Shown piece by piece: positions 8,530 through 17,975 of a DNA stretch of 64,000 nt. Every line of letters starts with the position of its first letter. Position 1 is the first letter of the stretch. The notes below the pieces were generated by a model that was given only the letters and a program-made list of their open reading frames with translations, was not told the origin of the DNA and did no database searches. The position numbers were made by a program, and so were the translations under genes. This DNA is from Mucilaginibacter agri (GTDB lineage: Bacteria > Bacteroidota > Bacteroidia > Sphingobacteriales > Sphingobacteriaceae), in NCBI RefSeq assembly GCF_009928685.1, contig NZ_WWEO01000045.1:682001-746000 (forward strand). Direction: 5' to 3'.

Positions 8530-9504
8530 TTAATAGTCTGTAAACGGAACCGTCTTGATGTTGCCCCATGTAGGGTTTATACCCACAATAGTCGTCGAAG
8601 GATTATCGAACATATTGCCAGAAAAGATAAGCTCCGTATTAGCTATTACAGGGTATCCGCCACCATCGGCTGCATAACGGTCAAATAATAATTTACCCGC
8701 CGCATCATAAGCTCTTAGATTTATTTGTGTACCATCTTGAGGAAAACTCATGGCGTAAAACGTTAAGTATCTCGTCCCTATTTCGGAAGGCAAAACCTGA
8801 TGAACAAATGTTGTATACGGAAAGCCGCTGCCACTACCCTTATAGTCTTCGTTGGTAATCAGGTTATATCCATCAGTAAAAACTTCTCTGCATTCTATAC
8901 GGGCTACATTTGCAGGGATAGGATCCTGTATAACTACATCTACCTTCGCCGTTAACCTTTCCAGTTCTATGTAAGTGAAGGCCCTTTCGGAAACTGTAAC
9001 TTTAACTACTTTTACGAAAATGTCTCCCAACGGACGAGGTGGGATATAGCTTTGTGCTTCATTAAAAGCGAATAGATCCCAGGTTGATTGCGGGGCTTCC
9101 CAATCATAAGAATATGGAACAACATCTGTTCCGCCTTCTGTTTCGCCTAAAAAAACCACCCTATAATTTCCTTTTGGCAGCGTATCTCTGATGACCCCGA
9201 AATCAGGATCTGTAGATTTTTGGATAACCGTTTTAATAATAATTCCCGGGCTGTCAATTCGGGTTACGTAGTATTTTAAGAAATTGATATAATCTTTTAA
9301 AGTACCCTGGGTTTTCTTGACACCGTTTATTGCTTTTAAACCAAGGGGCTTAGAGTTGGCACTAAAAGAGGTTGAAAATGAAACAGGATATTTGGTTACC
9401 GCAACTGGAGGGCTGGGCTTATCTTTAACAACCATAGAGTTGTCTTTTTTGCAGCTGATCAATGCAACCGCAATAACTATTAAGAGTGTAAGGTTTGTTT
9501 TCAT
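8530..9504 (-). CDS. Lipoprotein, paralogue 2 of tandem triplet
   Basis: A 324-residue lipoprotein with lipobox A-L-I-S-C and K-K-D after it. It is the middle copy of the triplet and the most divergent in its first third, with a G-T-L-K-D-Y-I-N-F segment where its neighbours have Q-A-L-K-D. It keeps the P-G-I-I-I-K, G-N-Y-R-V-V-F-L-G, I-P-A-N-V-A-R-I-E-C and terminal P-F-T-D-Y blocks. Only 40 bases separate it from the upstream copy, so those two are probably co-transcribed. The function is unknown; an exported, possibly surface-exposed, beta-rich protein is the most that can be said. Confidence 0.82.
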   Translation of the reverse strand: MKTNLTLLIVIAVALISCKKDNSMVVKDKPSPPVAVTKYPVSFSTSFSANSKPLGLKAINGVKKTQGTLKDYINFLKYYVTRIDSPGIIIKTVIQKSTDPDFGVIRDTLPKGNYRVVFLGETEGGTDVVPYSYDWEAPQSTWDLFAFNEAQSYIPPRPLGDIFVKVVKVTVSERAFTYIELERLTAKVDVVIQDPIPANVARIECREVFTDGYNLITNEDYKGSGSGFPYTTFVHQVLPSEIGTRYLTFYAMSFPQDGTQINLRAYDAAGKLLFDRYAADGGGYPVIANTELIFSGNMFDNPSTTIVGINPTWGNIKTVPFTDY

Positions 9505-9544
9505 AGGGATTTAATAAAAATGATTTTATATATCCATAGTTTGA

Positions 9545-10513
9545 TTAATAGTCTGTAAACGGTAATGTTGTTGCCGGCCCCCATACCGGGTTTGTGGTTA
9601 TATTGGTGATTGAAGAATTATCGAACAGCGTGCCCGAGAAAGTAAGCGTTGTATTAGCTTTTACAGGTTCGTTGTCGGACACATAACGATCGAATAATAC
9701 ATTACCTGCCGCGTCAAACCCGAATAACTCGATGTTGGCGCCCGTAGGGAAGCACGTTGTGGAAAACGTAAAGCCTTTAGTGCCGATGTCGGAAGGTACA
9801 ACGTTGTGAAAAAACGTTATAAGAGGAACGCCATTGCCGGTACTAAACACCTTATTTGAGATTATGTCATACCCTCTTGGCAGACGCTCCCTACATTCTA
9901 TGCGAGTTACATTTGCTGGTATCGCATCTTGTATAACTACATTTATCTTTCCAACTAACCTATCCATAACAATATCGGTGTTGGTTCTGGTAGTTACCGT
10001 TAGGGTAAGTACTTTTAGGAACACATCACCCATGGAGCTCGGAGACAGGGGGTAACTACCTGGGATATCATCAAAAACGTATAGAGGCCAGAGTGATTCA
10101 GGGTTATCCTCATAACTGTTATTATATGCAGCAACATCTATGTCTTTGGTCTCTGTGCCTAAAAAAACTATCCTGTAATTTCCATTTGGTAACGTATCCC
10201 TGATAGTTCCAAAGTTAGCATCCGTCGATTTTTGAATAACTGTTTTAATAATAATACCGGGGCTATCAATACGGGTTACATAGTATTGTAGGAAACTGAT
10301 CTGGTCTTTTAAAGCCTGTGTTTTCTTAACACCGTTTACTGCTTTCGTCCCAAAGGCACTTGTTTGGCTGCTGAAAGCAGAAGCAGAAAATGAAACAGGA
10401 TACTTGGTTACGGCAATGGTGCTTGGCTGTTTTTCCGGAGTTACGGATTTGTCTTTTTTGCAGCTGAACAATGCAACCGCAATAATCATTAGCAGTGATA
10501 GATTTGTTTTCAT
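9545..10513 (-). CDS. Lipoprotein, paralogue 1 of tandem triplet
   Basis: A 322-residue lipoprotein from ATG at 10513, which places the lysine-containing signal and lipobox A-L-F-S-C at the N-terminus. A longer frame from 10594 exists but would put 27 residues ahead of the signal, so I reject it. It is the first gene of the triplet and shares its blocks, down to the last residues T-T-L-P-F-T-D-Y, which match the third copy. The first and third copies are more alike than either is to the middle one (for example S-S-Q-T-S-A-F-G-T-K-A-V in both). A promoter-like box lies about 49 bases upstream. Confidence 0.85.
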   Translation of the reverse strand: MKTNLSLLMIIAVALFSCKKDKSVTPEKQPSTIAVTKYPVSFSASAFSSQTSAFGTKAVNGVKKTQALKDQISFLQYYVTRIDSPGIIIKTVIQKSTDANFGTIRDTLPNGNYRIVFLGTETKDIDVAAYNNSYEDNPESLWPLYVFDDIPGSYPLSPSSMGDVFLKVLTLTVTTRTNTDIVMDRLVGKINVVIQDAIPANVTRIECRERLPRGYDIISNKVFSTGNGVPLITFFHNVVPSDIGTKGFTFSTTCFPTGANIELFGFDAAGNVLFDRYVSDNEPVKANTTLTFSGTLFDNSSITNITTNPVWGPATTLPFTDY

Positions 10514-10561
10514 AGTGATAAAGTTAGATCGGGTATTAGGTACCGGTGTTTGTAGAATAGC

Positions 10562-10569
10562 CAAATATA
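10562..10569 (-). promoter_or_regulatory. Candidate -7 box for the lipoprotein triplet
   Basis: On the minus strand this reads TATATTTG, a full match to TAnnTTTG. A TTG lies 22 bases further upstream, one base outside the usual spacing. The surrounding leader aligns by eye with the leader of the third copy near 8390-8425, where the box has decayed to TACATTAG. Confidence 0.5.
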
Positions 10570-10733
10570 GGCGAGATAACACCAAGTATAACAATTAGTT
10601 ACAAAACGGTAACGATTTGGGAAATACTGTAAAGCAACAAAAGCGCCTAAAATTTCTATCGATCTTTTTATGTCCAAAATCATTTTATCAACTTATATAA
10701 TGGCTATCTTTAGAAGTAGTTAACCGATAGATT

Positions 10734-11477
10734 ATGAAACATTTCCTAAACGTTATCCCGCTTTTTGCAGCAACAATTGTTGCAGCATCGTGCACCCAGC
10801 ACGCCACCACCGATCAAACTACTGCAACTATCCCCGACTCATCAATTATTACGGTTACAGTGCTTACTAAAGACCAGCAAGCCAAACTAAGCCCTGACAG
10901 TATAATTGCCAGTTTAAAAGAGGGAAATCAGGATTTCATTGAAGACAAATTGACTATCCGCAACAACTCGGAAAGAATCCGGGAAGCTGCTTTAGGGCAA
11001 TACCCAAAAGCCGTAGTCCTTTCGTGTCTGGATTCACGCGTTCCGGTTGAAGATGTGTTTCATAAAGGCATCGGCGATCTTTTTGTAGCCAGGGTTGCAG
11101 GCAACATTGTTAACGAGGATATTTTAGGCAGCCTCGAATACGCCTGTAACGTATCGGGCTCTAAAGTTGTAGTTGTCTTGGGCCACGAGTACTGTGGCGC
11201 TATTAAATCTGCAGCAGATGATGTTAAGTTTGGCAATATCACTCCCCTACTGGCTAAGATCAAGCCTGCTGTGCAGAATGTCCGGTCGACATTTAAAGGC
11301 GATACCTCGTCGAAAAACGAAGGATTTATTGAGGCTGTTTGCAAGGAGAACGTACTGCTGACTATTCAAAACATCCACAAGCAAAGCCCTGCACTTAGTG
11401 AGATGGAACAGGAAGGTAAGATCAAAATTATTGGGGCTATTTACCACATGAAATCAGGAAAAGTAGATTTTTTATAG
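10734..11477 (+). CDS. Beta-class carbonic anhydrase with lipoprotein signal
   Basis: A 247-residue beta-carbonic anhydrase, interconverting CO2 and bicarbonate. Zinc ligands are Cys98 (in S-C-L-D-S-R), His151 and Cys154 (in H-E-Y-C-G-A); the Asp100-Arg102 dyad is intact. The first 20 residues form a signal with lipobox V-A-A-S-C, so the enzyme should be lipid-anchored outside the cytoplasm. A Ser/Thr-rich linker (about 21-45) leads into the catalytic domain. Most bacterial beta enzymes are cytoplasmic and lack this. The gene stands alone, divergent from the lipoprotein triplet; a weak TATCTTTA box lies about 22 bases before the ATG. Confidence 0.93.
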   Translation: MKHFLNVIPLFAATIVAASCTQHATTDQTTATIPDSSIITVTVLTKDQQAKLSPDSIIASLKEGNQDFIEDKLTIRNNSERIREAALGQYPKAVVLSCLDSRVPVEDVFHKGIGDLFVARVAGNIVNEDILGSLEYACNVSGSKVVVVLGHEYCGAIKSAADDVKFGNITPLLAKIKPAVQNVRSTFKGDTSSKNEGFIEAVCKENVLLTIQNIHKQSPALSEMEQEGKIKIIGAIYHMKSGKVDFL

Positions 11478-11598
11478 CTAGTTGTAGCGTTTGTTTTTAA
11501 CAAACCGTATAGGTATATGTAGATTATAATTTTGATCCTATTCAAGGCATCAAATCATAATCTTTCGGTTTATTATAAAATAATAAATAACAACCTAT

Positions 11599-11997
11599 AT
11601 GTCACCTTTATCCAAATGCATTATTCTTGTTGCCATTATTGTTAGTGCTATTGCAGCCTGTAAAAAAGAAAGCGTCGATGCGGACATAAAATTAACGGAG
11701 GCAGACAATGGAAAATTGATATCAGTAACCAGAGGAGAAACTATTGCCGTAACTGCCGGCGACCCGGGTGACTCCGGGTATCAAACCATTGATCCCAAAT
11801 TTGATGCGACCGTTTTAACCCTAAACAGTCGCTCTCATCAAAATCCTAAAAACCCTAAGATGTTGGGCGATTTTGGAACTAATACGTGGAAATTTACAGC
11901 AATTTCCACTGGCAAAACCACCCTGAAGATACCCGCAGTTCGAGGTGCAAATACAGATACCCTATGGGTGTTCAGCAATCAGATTACTGTTAATTAG
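11599..11997 (+). CDS. Small lipoprotein, possibly chagasin-like (I42) protease inhibitor
   Basis: A 132-residue lipoprotein (lipobox A-I-A-A-C, followed by K-K-E). The mature part has the look of the I42/chagasin fold: a G-E-T-I-A-V-T strand, a G-D-S-G-Y turn where chagasins have N-P-T-T-G-Y, then G-T-N-T-W-K-F-T-A and G-K-T-T-L-K-I-P with a following Arg. Two of the three inhibitory loops are therefore only loosely preserved, so the family is a suggestion. It lies 121 bases after the carbonic anhydrase on the same strand; co-transcription is possible but unproven. Confidence 0.7.
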   Translation: MSPLSKCIILVAIIVSAIAACKKESVDADIKLTEADNGKLISVTRGETIAVTAGDPGDSGYQTIDPKFDATVLTLNSRSHQNPKNPKMLGDFGTNTWKFTAISTGKTTLKIPAVRGANTDTLWVFSNQITVN

Positions 11998-12068
11998 ATT
12001 AATATCTATGTGGTTTTGATAGGCATTGGTTTTTAAAGGACCGAGGCTTTTGTAAATTACGCTTTATT

Positions 12069-12929
12069 TTACCCTAAGATATTACTGTTAAGTTTTGGAT
12101 TCTGGCTGGCATTAACCTGATAGGTTGAGATCTTATTATTTTGCCCTACCTCTACAATCCGGTAGCCTTTGTAGTCGGTCCCCCAGTTACCGCCAAAATG
12201 CGAGTCGAACAAATGTGGGAATCGCTTCCCTGTATATCTGATACCATCTAATGAATGATCGTGCCCGTGAAAGGCTGCTTTAATATTTGGATAAGCATGC
12301 AGAAGTTCAACCGTATCGGCACAATCTAAAAATATATTCTTCTCTTCGGGCAGCCATTGGTGCGGTGCAATATGCAGTACGGCAAAAACAATTGCCTTAT
12401 TTTTAAACTTCTCGAATGATTCTTTCAGGAATTTATTGTCCGGACAAACATACTCACCTTTGGTGTTAGCCGTATTGGCGAATACCAGGCCTATATCACC
12501 ATGCTCTACAGTGTATTTGTCCTCATAACCAAAAACGTTTTTCCATATGGCAGCATCAGCAAAATCATGATTGCCGGGTATGGTGTAATAGGGCACGGCC
12601 AGTTTATCTAGATAAGTTTCCTTAACCTTCGGCAGTAGATCGGGGCGATTATGCACCAAATCGCCATTCACAATTACAAAGTCGAGGTGATTATCCTGAT
12701 GTTCCTTATTCATCCAACCGATCATGTTGTGATAAAAAGTGTCTGAATCGGTTTCCGGTTGTGCGTAATGCCCGTCTGAAACCAGAGCAAAACGCAGTTT
12801 AAAATCACCGGCCATCCTTTTGGTTATTTCGTTGCCGGTTGATGCAAAAGAATTTATGGCCGGAAGCAAGTTTATGCCTGCTATCCCAGCAATGCCAGTT
12901 TTAATAAATTTACGACGTGTACTGCTCAT
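12069..12929 (-). CDS. Tat-signal calcineurin-like metallophosphoesterase
   Basis: A 286-residue exported metallophosphoesterase from ATG at 12929. This start gives S-S-T-R5-R6-K-F-I-K followed by a hydrophobic, Gly/Ala-rich stretch, a Tat-type signal; the ATG seven codons earlier would push the twin arginine inward. Metal motifs are complete: D52-G-H54, G89-D90, G119-N-H-D122, a later His in L-H-I-A-P-H, and G-H-D-H near residue 220. The substrate is unknown; phosphodiesters or phosphomonoesters released outside the cell are plausible. It lies downstream of susD but behind a strong palindrome, so it may be only partly co-transcribed with the SusCD operon. Confidence 0.88.
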   Translation of the reverse strand: MSSTRRKFIKTGIAGIAGINLLPAINSFASTGNEITKRMAGDFKLRFALVSDGHYAQPETDSDTFYHNMIGWMNKEHQDNHLDFVIVNGDLVHNRPDLLPKVKETYLDKLAVPYYTIPGNHDFADAAIWKNVFGYEDKYTVEHGDIGLVFANTANTKGEYVCPDNKFLKESFEKFKNKAIVFAVLHIAPHQWLPEEKNIFLDCADTVELLHAYPNIKAAFHGHDHSLDGIRYTGKRFPHLFDSHFGGNWGTDYKGYRIVEVGQNNKISTYQVNASQNPKLNSNILG

Positions 12930-13004
12930 ACGTAGTTTTTCAGGATACAAGATAAATCGATTGATTATTTCTTTAGTTTTTGTTTTACCAACAATTCTTA
13001 ATAA

Positions 13005-13040
13005 AACATGCCCTCTTAAATATATTTAAGAGGGCATGTT
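13005..13040 (-). terminator. 36-bp perfect palindrome after susD
   Basis: Arms AACATGCCCTCTTAAATA and its exact complement form an uninterrupted palindrome. On the minus strand it is followed by TTTATT. It sits 22 bases after the susD stop and about 75 bases before the phosphoesterase start, so it most likely terminates the SusCD transcript. It may also be symmetrical enough to stop transcription from the other side. Confidence 0.75.
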
Positions 13041-13061
13041 GATTGGGCAATTCCGATATTG

Positions 13062-14606
13062 TTAAAAATATCCCGGATTTTGGGTTAAGTCAGGATTGGT
13101 CTCACGTTCCGATTGTGGAATCGGGAACAGCAACCTGTCGTTAGTTACGTTGTAGGCATCCGGTGTTATGTAGCTATAGATTTTTTTCAACTGCACACCG
13201 TAGGCGTTAATTACCGAAATGGCGTTGCCTGTACGCACCAGATCTAACCAACGGTGGTTTTCAAAGGCAAGTTCCACTCTTCTTTCATGCAAAATAATAG
13301 CACGCAAAGCGGTTTGATCTGTAGTATTGGTTACAGCTAAGCCCGCGCGTGTACGTACTGCATTTAAACTGGTAAGCGCCAAAGCCGATTTACCTTGTTC
13401 GTTCTGCGCTTCAGCCAACAACAATAATGCGTCGGCATAGCGGTATATCGGCCAGTTATCATTGGTATTGTTAGGGTTTGCGTGCGGGTTAAGGTATTTT
13501 TTGATGTAAGGCACACCGGTTTTACCAGCTGCAGGAGTATAATTTAGAATGCTCTTATTTGCGGTGATGGTAAACAGATTACTGCTGTTGTAAGTACCTT
13601 CGGCAATAGCGATAGAAGCGTCCTTACGTTTGTCGCCCGCTTCGTAGCTATTGATCAGATCTTGCGTTGGTGTGTTCCAACCGCCAATACCACTGTTATT
13701 ATCATTGGCAATGCCTGTAATGATCTGTGCATTAGTGGTACGGGGCAAAAATTGATAAATGAAATTACTTTGCTGTCCGCCTTGTAAGCCTTCCAAAAAC
13801 TGAACCTCGAAAATTGACTCTTTGCTGTTTTTGTTTGCAGTAGAGAAAACGTCCGCATAATTAGTTAACAGGCCGTAACCCATTGCAGGCAGTGTAGTTA
13901 ACAGAGTCTCGGCCTCGGCCCATTTCTTTTGAGTAACGTATACTTCGGCAAGTAACATGGTAGCCGAACCCTTAGTAGCCTGGCCGCTTTGCGGAAACTT
14001 GGTTGGCGCAGCTAACTCATTGATTGCATCTTTAGCGTCGGCAATTATCTGAGCGTAAACAGCATCAACGGGCGAACGTGGTAAAAAGGCCTCATCAGCA
14101 GTGGTTACTTCTTTTAAATAAAGCGGAACAGCGCCGAAGTATCTAACTAAACGGAAATAGTTCCAGGCGCGTAAAAACTTAGCCTGACCGTCTATATCAC
14201 TCTTAGCAGCTGTAGCTACCGTTGATGCGCCAAGGCGGCCAATTACAATATTGGATTTTGAAATACTGCTATAGCAGTCGAAATAAACTTTGTTCGTGTA
14301 GGTGTCTGTAGGGGTATCTGTAAAGTCGGCAATGGTTTCGCGTTGCGTGTATGCCGTACCACGATTGGTTTGATAAAATTCGTAATGAGTATTGTCAGAA
14401 CGCTCTTCGCCGGTAAAGTAATCGTAGTTAAGCAAATCACGTAACGGCGTATAAGCTGCAGTTACCGCCTGCCTAAATTGAGCTTCGGTTTGGTAAAAGT
14501 TGCCCGACGAATATTGATCTTGAGGCGTAAGCTCTAAAAAGCTCTTTTTGCAAGATGTTGCCGTTAGCGACGCCAGAAGTATAGTAAGTATATATGTCTT
14601 TTTCAT
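13062..14606 (-). CDS. SusD/RagB family nutrient-binding outer-membrane lipoprotein
   Basis: A 514-residue SusD-type lipoprotein that caps the SusC channel on the cell surface and binds the substrate (glycan or another oligomer). The signal ends in T-A-T-S-C with Cys19 followed by K-K-S-F-L-E-L-T-P-Q, the classic SusD start. The tetratricopeptide-like region includes F-L-R-A-W-N-Y-F-R-L-V-R-Y-F-G-A-V-P, and the C-terminal part has A-D-A-L-L-L-L-A-E-A-Q-N and the E-R-R-V-E-L-A-F-E-N-H-R-W-L-D-L-V-R block, ending in N-P-G-Y. All are standard for the family. It lies 18 bases after susC. The substrate cannot be read from sequence. Confidence 0.95.
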   Translation of the reverse strand: MKKTYILTILLASLTATSCKKSFLELTPQDQYSSGNFYQTEAQFRQAVTAAYTPLRDLLNYDYFTGEERSDNTHYEFYQTNRGTAYTQRETIADFTDTPTDTYTNKVYFDCYSSISKSNIVIGRLGASTVATAAKSDIDGQAKFLRAWNYFRLVRYFGAVPLYLKEVTTADEAFLPRSPVDAVYAQIIADAKDAINELAAPTKFPQSGQATKGSATMLLAEVYVTQKKWAEAETLLTTLPAMGYGLLTNYADVFSTANKNSKESIFEVQFLEGLQGGQQSNFIYQFLPRTTNAQIITGIANDNNSGIGGWNTPTQDLINSYEAGDKRKDASIAIAEGTYNSSNLFTITANKSILNYTPAAGKTGVPYIKKYLNPHANPNNTNDNWPIYRYADALLLLAEAQNEQGKSALALTSLNAVRTRAGLAVTNTTDQTALRAIILHERRVELAFENHRWLDLVRTGNAISVINAYGVQLKKIYSYITPDAYNVTNDRLLFPIPQSERETNPDLTQNPGYF

Positions 14607-14624
14607 GTTGACTTAAATGGGAGA

Positions 14625-17600
14625 TTATTTAAAGGTTGATGTAAGACCGATTGAGAATGTGCGCGGTACCGGATAAGCATTTTCGTCAACACCAATACCC
14701 TGCGTTGGGTCTAAACCGGCAAAGTTTATCTCGGGGTTCATGCCAGAGTAACCGCTGATGATAAAGGCTTGCTGAACTGATGCATATAACCTCAGGCTTT
14801 TTAAAATAAACTTGTCTTTTAAACCGAAGGTATAACCCAATGCAATGTTCTTAGCGGTAAGGTATGAGCCGTTTTCAACCCACTGTGTGTTTACCGAACG
14901 ACCAATTGCCGTTGTACCGGTTTTTGTACGCGGATAAATGCCCGAACCCGGATCTTCCGGAGATCTCCAACGGTCTGCTGCGGCAGCTAACAACATACGC
15001 GAGCCATCCATATTGGTACGATAAGCCCATTTAGCCGCGTTTAGGATTTTGCCGCCTACCGAGCCAGCCATAGATATGCTTAGATCGAACTTTTGATAGC
15101 GGAAGCTATTGGTTAAGCCGAAGGTAAACTTAGGTGTAGGGTCACCGATGAAAGTACGGTCGTTTACGTCGTCTATTACGCCATCGCCGTTAAGATCCTT
15201 CATTTTAAGTGTACCCACGTCAGATGCCGAACCATATTTAGCAGAGGTAGCCAAGTCATTAGCATCTTTATACAGACCCAGATTTACAAAGCCATAGAAT
15301 TCGCCTAAATGATGACCAACCTGGTTTCTGTAATAATCTGAAGTAACCGTATTGTTTCTGCGGATATAACCCGGGCTAACCAATGATTTGATAATGTTTC
15401 TATCGAACGAAATGTTAAAGTTGGTAGTCCAGTTTAATTTACCATTTAAGTTAACTGTATTTACAGTAATCTCGTGGCCCCACATGGCAAATGCGCCCAC
15501 ATTGTATTTGATGGTAGAGAAACCAGACGCCTGTGGCACAGGTCTGTCCTGAATCAGCCCGTCAGTTAGTTTGTGATAGTAATCGTAGGTTACCGAGATG
15601 CGGTTATTAAGCATTGACAGGTCGAAACCGATATCAAATTGCTTATTGCGCTCCCATGCTAAATTACTGTTTCCCAAGCTACTGATAGTAGTGCCTGGTA
15701 CCAACGCGCCATTAAACACGTAATTGTAGCTACCTATGGTAGATTGTGCGGGGTAGTTGCCAGAAGTAAAAAAGTTATTGCCTGTTAAACCGTAGCTTGA
15801 ACGGATTTTGAACAGGTTGATCACCTTTAAGCCTTCCATGAAGCTTTCGTCGCTAACAATCCAGCCGGCAGACACTGATGGGAAGTTACCATACTGCTGA
15901 TTAGAACCAAACCTTGATGAACCGTCGCGGCGGATAGCACCTGATAACAGGTAGCGACCTTTATAGTTATAGTTGATACGCCCAATTGCCGACAATAAAG
16001 CATAGCTCGTAGTATTGCTCGAGCCAGAGGTTATGCTGGTTGCAGCACTTAACCAAGGCACGTCGTCACTAGGGAATCCTGTACCAGCAACCGAGTTACT
16101 CACCTGGTTAAATTTCTGCGCCGAATAACCTACCAACGCTTCGATATTGTGATCGCCGAATGATTTGTTGTATTGTAAGTTGGCTTCTGCAGTCCACGAG
16201 TAGTTATCAACCGAACTAGAAGTAGCGGTAGCTAATGACGTACTGCTTAATAATGAGTTGTTATATAAATTGCGTGTTTCGGCGCCTTTGTCTACACCCA
16301 AATTTGTTTTGAGGGTAAGGCCCTTAACAAATTCGTAGTTAAAATAGCCATTACCCAAAATACGCGTAGTTAGATAATTATCATTCGATAACATAAACTG
16401 AGCGTACGGATTAAAATACTGCACCATCGGTGGCGAGTAAGCATACTTAGGATAACTACCATCCGGGTTAACCGGCACAGCTAACGGGCTGGCCTCGAAA
16501 ATCCTTTCAAATAAACCACCAACGCCGTCGGTATTTAAACGATTGTTATGATCCATACGATAGCTTGGCGCCAGGTTAAAGCCAATTTTAATTTTGTTGT
16601 TGGCAATGCTCAAATCTTCGTTTATGCGTAATGAGAACAACTTAGTACCTGTATTCAATAATACCCCTTGCTGATCCTGATACCCTGCAATAACTGTCGA
16701 AGATGATTTTTCGCGGGCAGATTTGATGGTTAAATCATAGCTTTGGATTGGTGCTGTACGCGTCAATACGTCAAACCAATTGGTGCCTGTGCCATAACGT
16801 TCCGGGTTTAAATAAGTAGTATCCAGTTTACCGGTGTAACCTTCGTATTTAACCCTGTCCTGATAGTATTCATTCTCAAAGTCAGCCCACTCACGTGCGG
16901 TCATCATTTTAGGCACTTTATTGGTTGGTAGTTTTTGCACGCCATAATTACTATGGAACTCAATTTGTGCATCGCCCGGTTTGGCATGTTTTGTAGTGAT
17001 TAAAACCACACCGTTAGCAGCCCTCGAACCGTAAAGCGCGCTTGCAGCAGCATCTTTTAAAATTGAATAAGATTCAATCTCGTCCGGATTAATGTTATTA
17101 ATGCTACCAGTGATAGGCATGCCATCAACTACAAACAATGGCTGATTGCTTGAGAATAATGAGGCTGCACCACGGATACGGAAATCAATACCCCTACCCG
17201 GCTGACCGCTGCTGATAGCTACCTGTACACCTGCCACCTTGCCCTGTAATGTCTGAGCAAATTGAATAACAGGCATATCTTCTAAAGGCGCCGCATTAAG
17301 CTGGCCTATTGAACCTGTAACTTCACGGGCACGCTGTTTACCATAACTTACTGTTACTTCTTTAAGCATTGCTCCGCCGGCCAGACTAAAATCTAACGAA
17401 GTAGTTTTATTGGCAGAAATCTTTACATTTTTAATAGTTGATTTCTGAAAACCGGTAAAGGATACCTCAATGCTGTAAACGCCCTCGGGCAGGTTAAGCG
17501 AATAGCTGCCATCGGCGCCTGTTGTTGTGCCGTTAGTGCTATCAACCACTTTAACCGTTGCGCCCGGCAATACCTGGCGGGTTTCGTCGGTTACTTTACC

Positions 17601-17975
17601 GTTTAACTTACCATAAGCTTGTTTAAAAAGCAGGATATTGCCAGCCTGTTCCTTAAACGCAATGCCGGTTCCGTTAAGCACTGTTGCCAAAATTGTCTCC
17701 AGCTTTTCCTGGCGGAATTTAGAAGTCTTTACAATTTTTTGGGCCAGCGCCAAATAATTGGCATCATAGGCAAATGTAAGGTCGGCTTTCGACTCCACCT
17801 GTTTAATGGCTTTATCGAGGCTCTCGTGATCAAAGTCAATATCGATGCGCTTCTCTAAGCTTTGCGCATTTACAGCAGCTGCCTGGCTATAGAGCAGCCC
17901 AACCGTAAGCAGGATACTAAAAGATAATATACTAATTCGCATAAATTGCTTCCATAACAGTGTATAGAAATTCAT
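14625..17975 (-). CDS. SusC/RagA TonB-dependent transporter with STN signalling domain
   Basis: A 1116-residue outer-membrane TonB-dependent channel. After the signal peptide come an STN domain (about 45-100), which contacts the FecR protein, a carboxypeptidase-like Ig repeat (about 120-200, V-T-D-E...G-A-T-V-K-V), the plug domain (about 215-330, with L-Q-G-K-V-A-G-V-Q-V and G-S-R-A-A-N-G-V-V-L-I-T-T-K) and a long beta barrel ending in a phenylalanine-containing strand. The STN domain together with the upstream sigma/FecR pair indicates substrate-triggered trans-envelope induction. It is paired with SusD downstream; a 125-base spacer with a hairpin separates it from fecR. Confidence 0.96.
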   Translation of the reverse strand: MNFYTLLWKQFMRISILSFSILLTVGLLYSQAAAVNAQSLEKRIDIDFDHESLDKAIKQVESKADLTFAYDANYLALAQKIVKTSKFRQEKLETILATVLNGTGIAFKEQAGNILLFKQAYGKLNGKVTDETRQVLPGATVKVVDSTNGTTTGADGSYSLNLPEGVYSIEVSFTGFQKSTIKNVKISANKTTSLDFSLAGGAMLKEVTVSYGKQRAREVTGSIGQLNAAPLEDMPVIQFAQTLQGKVAGVQVAISSGQPGRGIDFRIRGAASLFSSNQPLFVVDGMPITGSINNINPDEIESYSILKDAAASALYGSRAANGVVLITTKHAKPGDAQIEFHSNYGVQKLPTNKVPKMMTAREWADFENEYYQDRVKYEGYTGKLDTTYLNPERYGTGTNWFDVLTRTAPIQSYDLTIKSAREKSSSTVIAGYQDQQGVLLNTGTKLFSLRINEDLSIANNKIKIGFNLAPSYRMDHNNRLNTDGVGGLFERIFEASPLAVPVNPDGSYPKYAYSPPMVQYFNPYAQFMLSNDNYLTTRILGNGYFNYEFVKGLTLKTNLGVDKGAETRNLYNNSLLSSTSLATATSSSVDNYSWTAEANLQYNKSFGDHNIEALVGYSAQKFNQVSNSVAGTGFPSDDVPWLSAATSITSGSSNTTSYALLSAIGRINYNYKGRYLLSGAIRRDGSSRFGSNQQYGNFPSVSAGWIVSDESFMEGLKVINLFKIRSSYGLTGNNFFTSGNYPAQSTIGSYNYVFNGALVPGTTISSLGNSNLAWERNKQFDIGFDLSMLNNRISVTYDYYHKLTDGLIQDRPVPQASGFSTIKYNVGAFAMWGHEITVNTVNLNGKLNWTTNFNISFDRNIIKSLVSPGYIRRNNTVTSDYYRNQVGHHLGEFYGFVNLGLYKDANDLATSAKYGSASDVGTLKMKDLNGDGVIDDVNDRTFIGDPTPKFTFGLTNSFRYQKFDLSISMAGSVGGKILNAAKWAYRTNMDGSRMLLAAAADRWRSPEDPGSGIYPRTKTGTTAIGRSVNTQWVENGSYLTAKNIALGYTFGLKDKFILKSLRLYASVQQAFIISGYSGMNPEINFAGLDPTQGIGVDENAYPVPRTFSIGLTSTFK

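Noticed and set aside
9834-10055. Plus-strand frame inside the first lipoprotein gene
   Set aside because: A shadow of a well-supported lipoprotein gene on the other strand.
10486-10594. Longer N-terminus of the first lipoprotein from 10594
   Set aside because: It would place 27 residues before a perfect lipoprotein signal and covers the probable promoter.
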